Below are positions 1 through 5,244 of a DNA stretch of 5,244 nucleotides, one piece after another. Made by a program: the position numbers and the translations under genes. The notes below the pieces were generated by a model that did not search any database, had not been told where the DNA came from, and worked only from the letters and a program-made list of their open reading frames with translations. This DNA comes from Planctomycetaceae bacterium (GTDB taxonomy: Bacteria > Planctomycetota > Planctomycetia > Pirellulales > Thermoguttaceae), in contig JAITKS010000463.1 in assembly GCA_031278315.1 (NCBI GenBank), positions 1 to 5,244 of the forward strand, written 5' to 3'. The stretch's first letter is position 1; each line of letters opens with the position of its first letter.

Positions 1-16
1 TTATTGATAGTTGTTA

Positions 17-45
17 TGACCGATGCGTAGTCGGTCAGATTTTTT
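17..45 (+). terminator. Rho-independent terminator of an upstream gene
   Basis: A perfect 7-bp inverted repeat, TGACCGA (17-23) and TCGGTCA (31-37), encloses a 7-nt loop and is followed after two bases by six T (40-45). This is the classic intrinsic terminator layout for a + strand transcript entering from the left. No matching A-run lies on the left side, so it should act in one direction only. It probably ends the gene just outside the window; TGA (5-7) or TAG (8-10) could be that gene's stop, but the frame cannot be known from here. It separates that gene from the promoter region that follows. Confidence 0.65.
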
Positions 46-61
46 GTTACGAAAATTCAAT

Positions 62-92
62 TTGACAGTATTAAATATAGACATAATTTAAT
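62..92 (+). promoter_or_regulatory. Candidate sigma-70-type promoter for the DUF11 protein gene
   Basis: A perfect TTGACA -35 box (62-67) lies between the upstream terminator and the first gene. The -10 is ambiguous: TTTAAT (87-92) matches five of six consensus bases but with a 19-bp spacer, while TAATTT (84-89) has a 16-bp spacer and only three matches. With the first choice, transcription would start about 6 bases before the ATG, giving an almost leaderless mRNA. The region is so AT-rich that -10-like hexamers are common by chance, so the -35 box and the position after a terminator are the main support. Confidence 0.4.
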
Positions 93-104
93 ATCACTAA
101 AACT

Positions 105-2213
105 ATGAAAAATATATTGTTGTTCGGCGTAGGGATTACCCTTTTCTTTTTTGCGTTTAATAAATCCGCTGTATTTAGCCAAATACAACCGGTTCGCGTT
201 AATCCGCTTCGTACCGCTGCAAGTACGAATAATACGAAATCAGGCACAAATAAATTGCCGATATCAGCTACCGTTCCAGCTTCAGGAACAATTACTACAG
301 TGTCTGGAACCGTTCCTAAAAACGATTCGTCCGACAATAATATTAATCCAATTATTATCCATGCAACAACACCATCGAATAATAACTCAGACACAAATAC
401 TACACACCACAACTTGAAAGATAACTCTAACACTAATACTAATACTAAAACTAACTCTCATTTGTTTGGTGATGCCGTAACGTCTTCTTCATCTTTATCG
501 ACTCCCGAAATAGGTGAACCTCAACCATTGAAAGCAACGTCATCGAAACCCAATTCTCTCAATACCGCCGACCCTTTCATAAGCGGAACGAGTTCTTTTC
601 CCGCAAATGTTCCGAATACAAGTCCTACAGCTTCCGGCAGTAACGCCGGCAATAATTCTGCCGATAATATTTTTCATTCGCCGACAGAACTCTCACCTAT
701 TCCAACTTACAACACTCCGCCTGACACTTTACCCGAAATAAATATCCCGAAAATATCAACATCAGATAATATAGACGGAACATACTCGACACACGCTGAA
801 GTTGTAAAGGCAGAAGGAACAGGCTCGCCGGGACCGATTGGTTTAGAAGGAACACAAACGCCGCATGTTACAATCGAAAAAGTATTACCTACCGAAATTA
901 TAATCGAACAACCCGCAACAATAAAAACCGTTATCCGAAATGTTGGACGGTCAACAGCTAAAAATGTAACGATTAAAGATCGTATTCCGCAAGGAACGCG
1001 TTTACTCTCAACTGTTCCGAAAGCCAATATGACGCCGGAAGGTGAATTAATATGGGAACTCGGAAACCTCGACGGCAGCGAACAAGTAATCGTTGAAATG
1101 CGGATTATTCCTGTTAGAGAAGGTGAAATCGGAAGTATTGCGGTCGTGAATTATCATGCTGAAGCTTCGTCGAGAGCAATGGTTACACGACCGAAAATTC
1201 ATGTCGAAGTTAAAGCGCCGCAAGAAATAAAACTAGGTGAAACCGCTAATCTCGAAATAACTATTTCTAATCCCGGAACAGCAACAACGACAGGAATTAT
1301 TCTCGAAGAATATATTCCCGAAGGTTTGTATCACAAAGACGGAAAAGTTCTGCGAAACAAAAATATCGACGCATTGAAACCAAAAGAAGCAAAAAAATTA
1401 ACGTTACCTTTAAAGTGTGTCGGTGCCGGAGTTCTGCAAAATAGATTAGTTGTTAAGGCAAATGGAAATTTAAAAGCCGAAGAGAAAACTATTATCAATG
1501 CGCTAGCTCCAATATTAGACTTAAAAATTGTCGGTGCTAAACAACGATTTTTAGAACGTAAATCTGATTTCAAATTAATTATTTCTAATGCGGGTACAGC
1601 GTCAGCTCAAGGTGTTGATCTTAAATTATCACTGCCGGCGTCAATGCAATTTGTTAGTACAAATCAAAGCGGTGTTTATGAACCGGCAACTCATACCGTT
1701 CATTGGGCATTAGAAGAATTACCGGCAGAGGCTGTCGGCGAAATTGATCTTATTTTGATGCCCGCAAAAATAGGAAATTATACGCTGAAATTTACAGGTA
1801 ACGGAAAAAATAATTTACATGCGGATGCCGAACATGCGGTCGTAATCGATGGTATATCTGCGATTTCGTTTGAAATTGCCGGTGATTCGAATTTAGTCGA
1901 AATGGGTAAAGATGCAATTTACGAAATAAAAGTTGCAAACAAAGGAACGAAAAGCGCAGGTAATGTTCGAGTCAATGCGCAGTTGTCGAATGGAATGTCG
2001 TTTGTAAATGCAGACGGTCCCGTGAGACATCAATCGAAAAATGGAATCGTGCAATTCGAACCGCTAGGACAACTCGACGCAAAAGGTGAAAAAGTTTACA
2101 AAATCGCAGCAAGATGCGACGCAGACGGCGATCATAGAATTACCGTACAAATCATTTCAGACGACTTGGAAAAACCAATCACAAAAGAAGAAAGCACAAG
2201 AGTTTTCAGATAA
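105..2213 (+). CDS. Exported DUF11-repeat protein with Thr/Ser/Asn-rich linker
   Basis: Predicted secreted or cell-envelope protein of 702 residues; precise role unknown. Residues 1-25 form a Sec signal peptide (K2, hydrophobic I4-F18, likely cleavage after VFS25). Residues about 40-235 are a low-complexity Thr/Ser/Asn/Pro linker, probably disordered, including an alternating Asn-Thr run at 107-118. A GSPGPIGLEG segment (240-249) leads into four Ig-like repeats of the DUF11 type at about 252-364, 365-469, 470-585 and 586-702. Each has the pattern of a beta strand, then N-x-G-x-[SA] (NVGRSTA, NPGTATT, NAGTASA, NKGTKSA), then a P-x-G or related turn. DUF11 repeats occur in surface proteins, including the chlamydial cysteine-rich outer membrane protein OmcB of the same superphylum, but cysteines are nearly absent here, so disulfide cross-linking is unlikely. 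No C-terminal anchor, sortase motif or PEP-CTERM is visible. ATG 105 is the first start after an in-frame TAA at 84-86; no Shine-Dalgarno sequence precedes it. A role as a structural or adhesive envelope component is inference. Confidence 0.92.
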   Translation: MKNILLFGVGITLFFFAFNKSAVFSQIQPVRVNPLRTAASTNNTKSGTNKLPISATVPASGTITTVSGTVPKNDSSDNNINPIIIHATTPSNNNSDTNTTHHNLKDNSNTNTNTKTNSHLFGDAVTSSSSLSTPEIGEPQPLKATSSKPNSLNTADPFISGTSSFPANVPNTSPTASGSNAGNNSADNIFHSPTELSPIPTYNTPPDTLPEINIPKISTSDNIDGTYSTHAEVVKAEGTGSPGPIGLEGTQTPHVTIEKVLPTEIIIEQPATIKTVIRNVGRSTAKNVTIKDRIPQGTRLLSTVPKANMTPEGELIWELGNLDGSEQVIVEMRIIPVREGEIGSIAVVNYHAEASSRAMVTRPKIHVEVKAPQEIKLGETANLEITISNPGTATTTGIILEEYIPEGLYHKDGKVLRNKNIDALKPKEAKKLTLPLKCVGAGVLQNRLVVKANGNLKAEEKTIINALAPILDLKIVGAKQRFLERKSDFKLIISNAGTASAQGVDLKLSLPASMQFVSTNQSGVYEPATHTVHWALEELPAEAVGEIDLILMPAKIGNYTLKFTGNGKNNLHADAEHAVVIDGISAISFEIAGDSNLVEMGKDAIYEIKVANKGTKSAGNVRVNAQLSNGMSFVNADGPVRHQSKNGIVQFEPLGQLDAKGEKVYKIAARCDADGDHRITVQIISDDLEKPITKEESTRVFR
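423..458 (+). repeat. In-frame hexamer repeat (ACTAAT-type) in the linker
   Basis: Within the linker of the DUF11 protein the DNA repeats a 6-bp unit close to ACTAAT about six times with small changes, encoding alternating Asn and Thr (residues 107-118, ending K-T-N-S). The unit is a multiple of three, so copy-number change would lengthen or shorten the linker without a frameshift. The copies are already degenerate, so this may be old or simply reflect the Asn/Thr-rich composition. Confidence 0.55.
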
Positions 2214-2321
2214 TTAGATAACCCGTAATATATCAGTAAAATTTTTTATTGCTGCCGAAATGCGGTTGTCTAGTCTGTATCTTGAGTTTTGTTTTTACTC
2301 GAAAAATTATTGCAACGTTTA

Positions 2322-2350
2322 TTGACAATATTTTAATTTACGAAAATAGA
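2322..2350 (+). promoter_or_regulatory. Candidate promoter for the TPR membrane protein gene
   Basis: A perfect TTGACA (2322-2327) is followed after 17 bp by AATAGA (2345-2350), which matches only three of six -10 positions. It would give a leader of about 100 nt. A better -10, TATACT (2394-2399), lies nearer the gene but has no good -35 at the right distance. Either could be used; the evidence is only a consensus match in AT-rich DNA, but this is the second exact TTGACA found upstream of a gene in the window. Confidence 0.3.
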
Positions 2351-2368
2351 AACCGAATTTTAATGTTC

Positions 2369-2385
2369 AAGACGAATACATTAAA
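2369..2385 (+). repeat. Intergenic copy of the AAGACGAATA-ATTAAA motif
   Basis: This 17-base stretch reads AAGACGAATACATTAAA and differs from the copy at 2974-2989 only by one inserted C. It lies upstream of the TPR gene, overlapping the region where an operator or promoter element might sit. Related copies are at 2959-2989 and 3043-3059, so all lie in or at the edge of the two intergenic gaps. Function unknown; a binding site or simply scattered repeat debris are both possible. Confidence 0.4.
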
Positions 2386-2454
2386 TTTGCAGCTATACTC
2401 TTCACACTTGAAAATTCAAACTGAATAATTAAAAAATAAGATACTTTTTTATTT

Positions 2455-2970
2455 ATGTTTTTTTGGCCTGGTTATAAAGGAATAGTGTGTTATGGTTATT
2501 TATCTTTTTTGGTGACAGCACTAGTATTCGCTTTTATTCTTGATTTATTTTTGATTGTTAATTTTTATTGGACTGATCAAATAACAGTTGCACAGCGTAA
2601 TATTATCTTGTTATGTTTAGTTGTGATTTGGTTTATTTTGAGTAGTTTTTCTCATTTTCGATTACGGCAATTTGAACTTATCTCTGCGGGTATGCACGAA
2701 GATAAATTCAAAGAAGCATTAATTCATTATTTACGAGGTAATTGGTACGAAGTAGAAATGTTTATAATGCCAAGATTAAAATATAATCCGAATGACGTTG
2801 AAACGCTATTGTTACAAGCAACTTTATATCGGCATACAGAACGATATTCCGAAGCGTTACAAATTCTTGACAAATTGTTGTTATTAAACGGTTCAAACAA
2901 ATGGTTCGCCGAAATAGAAACAGAGAAAATTCTAATAAGAGAAAAATTAAAAGCAATCAAAGACGAATAA
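2455..2970 (+). CDS. Two-helix membrane protein with short TPR tail
   Basis: Small inner-membrane protein of 171 residues; function unknown. The start FFWPGYKG is followed by two hydrophobic helices at about 10-37 and 49-65 with a short polar loop (W39-TDQ-ITVAQR48), then a basic boundary (H67, R69, R71), which by the positive-inside rule places both termini in the cytoplasm. The soluble tail (about 80-171) holds two TPR-like helix pairs: about 84-112 (FKEALIHYLRGNWYEVE... ending NPND) and about 115-147 (ETLLLQATLYRHTERYSEAL...). TPRs bind proteins, so the tail is probably a docking platform; the partner is not evident. The architecture resembles a small planctomycete-associated family I recall with W-P-G-Y near the start and a YL-G-W-EAE TPR; this is from memory, not a search. 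ATG 2455 places the WPGY motif at the N-terminus as expected, but no Shine-Dalgarno sequence is present (A/T only for about 14 bases upstream). Confidence 0.88.
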   Translation: MFFWPGYKGIVCYGYLSFLVTALVFAFILDLFLIVNFYWTDQITVAQRNIILLCLVVIWFILSSFSHFRLRQFELISAGMHEDKFKEALIHYLRGNWYEVEMFIMPRLKYNPNDVETLLLQATLYRHTERYSEALQILDKLLLLNGSNKWFAEIETEKILIREKLKAIKDE

Positions 2971-2989
2971 TTAAAGACGAATAATTAAA
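2959..2989 (+). repeat. 14-bp tandem duplication across the TPR gene stop codon
   Basis: The unit AAAGACGAATAATT occurs twice back to back (2959-2972 and 2973-2986), followed by three more matching bases. The first copy includes the last codons (K-D-E) and stop of the TPR protein; the second lies just outside it. A 14-bp unit is out of frame, so the duplication leaves the protein unchanged only because the first stop is kept. Slipped-strand replication is the simplest origin. A diverged third copy (15 of 17 bases) is at 3043-3059. Confidence 0.85.
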
Positions 2990-3164
2990 CGTTACAAAAA
3001 ATCAAACTGCGTATCATAATCAACTATGAATTTCGGTGATAGAAAGACGATTCATTAAAAAATCTGCTTTCCGATAAATAAGTATGCAGCAGCCCGAACC
3101 GAAAAATTACAAGTGAGAACAATTTAAATGTTCAAAAAAAATATCTGAAAACTGGAAACAAAAA
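2971..3164. other. Non-coding gap before the LEPR-XLL gene
   Basis: This 194-bp AT-rich stretch holds the second copy of the 14-bp repeat, its diverged copy at 3043-3059, and only tiny reading frames (10 codons at 3026 and at 3084; 6 codons at 3128). TTTCGGT (3031-3037) and ACCGAAA (3098-3104) are complementary but 60 bp apart. No intrinsic terminator and no convincing promoter is visible. Confidence 0.6.
3043..3059 (+). repeat. Diverged copy of the AAAGACGAATAATTAAA motif
   Basis: AAAGACGATTCATTAAA matches 15 of 17 bases of the sequence at 2973-2989 and lies exactly 70 bp downstream, five times the 14-bp unit. The sequence between does not show clear 14-bp periodicity, so an eroded longer array is possible but not shown. 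It sits about 105 bp upstream of the LEPR-XLL gene start. Confidence 0.4.
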
Positions 3165-5244
3165 ATGGAATTTTTGAAACGAATATTAAAAAGAGTATTC
3201 AACATATTTCAATACAACGAATATGATAATTACAATTTAAACAAATTGTGTCAATGCCGCCGATTGTTGCGGTTGGAAACTCTTGAATCACGTGAATTAC
3301 TTTCAGGTACATCTCTTTTAGCAGAGTTCGGCGGTTACGCTTCAACACTTGGCGAAACGGAAATTCGTTTTGAACTCACAAACAATAACAACAATACATC
3401 TAAAATTGAAATTACACTTAATAGTCTGCAAGCTGCTTTTGATCCGTCATCAATTCGATTGACCCAAACCGGCGGCTCTCAAATCAATTTGACAAATGTA
3501 TTCAACACGTCAACACAAAGCGGCGGAACAGCACTTCTTGCACAAGGTAATTACTCGATTTTTTTCAAATCTGACACAGGTGCAGGCGATTTCAATTTGA
3601 AGATTTCATTTGTCGAATCTACGCCGGTTCCGAATATCAACGCAATGACAATTATTGCCGAAGCCGCGAAATCGCAACAAATGTCAGGATGGACCAACAG
3701 ACGCGAACTGTTCAATCTCGCTCTGTACGAAGTTGCACCAGAGTACGGCAAAACCGCATTTAACAGCGGAAAAGTTATCGACATATTCCCCGAAGCAGAT
3801 GTAAACAAAGACGGTAAAATCGATAACACAGATATACAATTAGCCGTTTCTGAATCCGGCAGTAACAATAAAAACAAAACAACTCCGCAAATTACGAAAA
3901 CGGAAAATGCTGTTATAAATCCAGACAAAACGCCGCCGACAATTATTGCAACGTTAAATGTAGAGACACAAAACGGTATTACAACAAGTCCTGTTATCAG
4001 CGGAAAAATTACAGATACAAGCGGAATAAAATCTGCAGCATACAAAATAAATAATGGCAGCGAACTACAAATCTCTTTGACAAATGACGGCAGCTTCTCT
4101 ATTCTGAATAATTCGTATCAAAAAGGAAAATACAACATTACAATTATCGTTACAGATAATTACGGCAACGTTTCAACTTGTATTATTCCTGAATTTACAT
4201 ATCAAAAGCTAATTATCACACCGCCGCCGGAAACCATAATTGATAACGGAAAAGGCACCGCAACTATCCATTCTGACTTTGTAATTAAAAAAATTAACAA
4301 TACAGATTTAACAACAAATAAACAAATTATACTCAATGATAACAATGGAATTATTACAATAAATAACAATATCGTTACATTAATTGCCGGAACAAAATAT
4401 GATTATTTAGCAAAAGATGAAAAAACAAATTTGACAATTTCGGTTCAACTTGCCGATATTTATGGCAAAACTTACGATTCTGAAATTGAATTTACAATAG
4501 TCGGAATAAACAACGAACCGCAATTAATCAATAACGAAATAATTTCATGCGAAATAAACGAACTCTACACAGGTAAAATAGACGTAAATGAAATTCTTAA
4601 TCATTGGAACGATGTTGATCTGCAAAGTACAATTTACGTTGTAGATTCGTCTGTTACTGTTAAGTCTATTCTGTATTCTGATGATAATTTGAAATCAATA
4701 TTTGCAGAGGATTTTATTAAATCTTGCTTTAATACCGATCAAAATGGTAATTTTGTTTTTGACGCAACATATTCATCTTTTGCGCAATTATCCGAAGATG
4801 AAACAATAACGATTGAAATTTGTTATTACGTTTCGGATACTATCGATCAAAATTCCGGCACCGCAAATTTTATTGTAAAAGGAAATAAAAGCGAAATAAA
4901 ACTCGAAACAGAAAATGACAAAACTACAATTGACGCCGGATTCTCAAATGATAGAAATACACAAAAAGAAATTGATTTTAATTTTCGTTACGAAAATCCA
5001 GATGCAAAAAATGAAACATATAAATTTCAATTTTCTGATATTAAGGTAAATAATTCGTCTATTTCAGTTGATGACGGTTTGATTGTAGATTTCGACGAGT
5101 CAACGGGTAAGTTTAAAGTTGATACATCAAAGTTGTCAAATCGTGAAGAAGATACAGAAATCTCAATTAAAATTTCTGTTGTATGCGGCGAAAATATAAT
5201 TTCTCGTGATGTGAATATTACATTAAAAGCTCTTGAAAAACCTA
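3165..5244 (+). CDS. Large LEPR-XLL surface protein, 5' part (3' end outside window)
   Basis: The frame is open for 693 codons with no stop, so the protein continues beyond the window. Residues 1-36 are basic without a classical hydrophobic signal core. RLLRLETLESRELLSG (33-48) matches the LEPR-XLL motif found at the N-terminus of large planctomycete proteins; its role in export or sorting is presumed, not proven. Then: a beta-rich segment (about 50-158); a dockerin-like region (about 161-230) with an EF-hand calcium loop D212-x-N214-x-D216-G-x-I219-D220-x-x-D223; a bacterial Ig-like domain (about 256-346, starting TPPTI, with GITTSPVISGKITDTSGI); a VCBS/cadherin-like repeat ending in FTIVGINNEP (about 370-452); a second ending in YYVSD...FIVKG (about 453-573); and a further beta-rich partial repeat. 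About 11 percent of residues are Asn. Calcium-stiffened adhesion or matrix function is inference from the domains. ATG 3165 is the only ATG after the in-frame TGA at 3114-3116; a weak GGA (3154-3156) lies 8 bases upstream. Confidence 0.92.
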   Translation, partial: MEFLKRILKRVFNIFQYNEYDNYNLNKLCQCRRLLRLETLESRELLSGTSLLAEFGGYASTLGETEIRFELTNNNNNTSKIEITLNSLQAAFDPSSIRLTQTGGSQINLTNVFNTSTQSGGTALLAQGNYSIFFKSDTGAGDFNLKISFVESTPVPNINAMTIIAEAAKSQQMSGWTNRRELFNLALYEVAPEYGKTAFNSGKVIDIFPEADVNKDGKIDNTDIQLAVSESGSNNKNKTTPQITKTENAVINPDKTPPTIIATLNVETQNGITTSPVISGKITDTSGIKSAAYKINNGSELQISLTNDGSFSILNNSYQKGKYNITIIVTDNYGNVSTCIIPEFTYQKLIITPPPETIIDNGKGTATIHSDFVIKKINNTDLTTNKQIILNDNNGIITINNNIVTLIAGTKYDYLAKDEKTNLTISVQLADIYGKTYDSEIEFTIVGINNEPQLINNEIISCEINELYTGKIDVNEILNHWNDVDLQSTIYVVDSSVTVKSILYSDDNLKSIFAEDFIKSCFNTDQNGNFVFDATYSSFAQLSEDETITIEICYYVSDTIDQNSGTANFIVKGNKSEIKLETENDKTTIDAGFSNDRNTQKEIDFNFRYENPDAKNETYKFQFSDIKVNNSSISVDDGLIVDFDESTGKFKVDTSKLSNREEDTEISIKISVVCGENIISRDVNITLKALEKP

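Larger units (their letters stand above)
2214..2454. other. Non-coding gap with no clear terminator
   Basis: This AT-rich 241-bp stretch holds no reading frame of note. A weak stem CAGTAA (2234-2239) with TTGCTG (2249-2254, one G-U pair) and another, TTGAGT with ACTCGA near 2282-2302, lack the following T-run of an intrinsic terminator, so no terminator for the DUF11 gene can be assigned. It contains promoter-like hexamers and one copy of the AAGACGAATA...ATTAAA motif (2369-2385). A short TTGAA-AA-TTCAA palindrome lies at about 2408-2419; at this AT content it may be chance. Confidence 0.6.

Noticed and set aside
71..433. 120-codon minus-strand reading frame with hydrophobic runs
   Set aside because: Overlaps the promoter, signal peptide and linker of the DUF11 gene; hydrophobicity is the expected antisense of Asn/Thr-rich codons.
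822..851. Collagen-like Gly-X-Y triplets in the DUF11 protein
   Set aside because: Only three triplets, far too few for a triple helix; kept only as a possible family signature.
707..1027. 106-codon minus-strand reading frame
   Set aside because: Antisense shadow of the linker and first DUF11 repeat; no start signal or recognisable protein features.
2282..2302. Hairpin TTGAGT / ACTCGA after the DUF11 gene
   Set aside because: Short stem including a wobble pair, 9-nt loop and no T-run on either strand, so it is not a credible terminator.
3084..3116. 10-codon frame MQQPEPKNYK upstream of, and in frame with, the LEPR-XLL gene
   Set aside because: Too short and without a ribosome binding site; it could be a leader peptide, but nothing besides the frame supports this.
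3249..3260. L-C-Q-C near the N-terminus of the LEPR-XLL protein as a lipobox or metal site
   Set aside because: No hydrophobic signal core precedes it and the -3 to -1 residues do not fit a lipobox; two cysteines alone do not make a metal site.
3551..4045. 164-codon reading frame on the minus strand
   Set aside because: It lies fully inside the LEPR-XLL gene, whose motif and domain pattern are clear; the hydrophobic translation is what antisense of Asn/Thr/Lys-rich coding sequence gives.

Overview
The window looks like AT-rich planctomycete chromosome. The clearest marker is the third gene: near its N-terminus it carries a basic stretch followed by LETLESRELLSG, a good match to the LEPR-XLL motif at the start of many very large planctomycete secreted or surface proteins. 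The first gene, with four DUF11-type repeats preceded by a PGPIGLEGTQTP segment, and the second, a short two-helix membrane TPR protein starting FFWPGYKG, also resemble families I associate with planctomycetes. The low GC and A/T-ending codons are unlike most cultured planctomycetes and suggest an AT-rich, perhaps host-associated or uncultured lineage. That last step is inference.

Layout, all on the + strand: (1) 1-104 holds a hairpin-plus-T-run terminator for an unseen upstream gene, then a candidate promoter. (2) 105-2213 encodes a 702-residue exported protein: signal peptide, about 200 residues of Thr/Ser/Asn/Pro-rich linker, then four Ig-like DUF11-type repeats. (3) 2214-2454 is a non-coding gap with weak promoter-like elements. 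(4) 2455-2970 encodes a 171-residue inner-membrane protein with two N-terminal helices and a short TPR tail. (5) 2971-3164 is a second gap; it contains a 14-bp tandem duplication that starts over the stop codon of the gene before it. (6) 3165 to the window end is the 5' part (693 codons, no stop) of a large LEPR-XLL protein with a beta-rich segment, an internal dockerin-like EF-hand, a bacterial Ig-like domain, two VCBS/cadherin-like repeats and a further partial repeat.

The three genes share an envelope or cell-surface theme, but the gaps of 241 and 194 bp and the candidate promoters argue for separate transcription rather than one tight operon. None of the starts has a strong Shine-Dalgarno sequence. 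I see no RNA gene, CRISPR array, insertion sequence, phage gene or defence system, and no clear new multi-gene system. The points most worth a second look are the size and architecture of the truncated LEPR-XLL protein, an abrupt loss of AAC codons inside it, and a repeated GACGAATA...ATTAAA motif in the two intergenic gaps.
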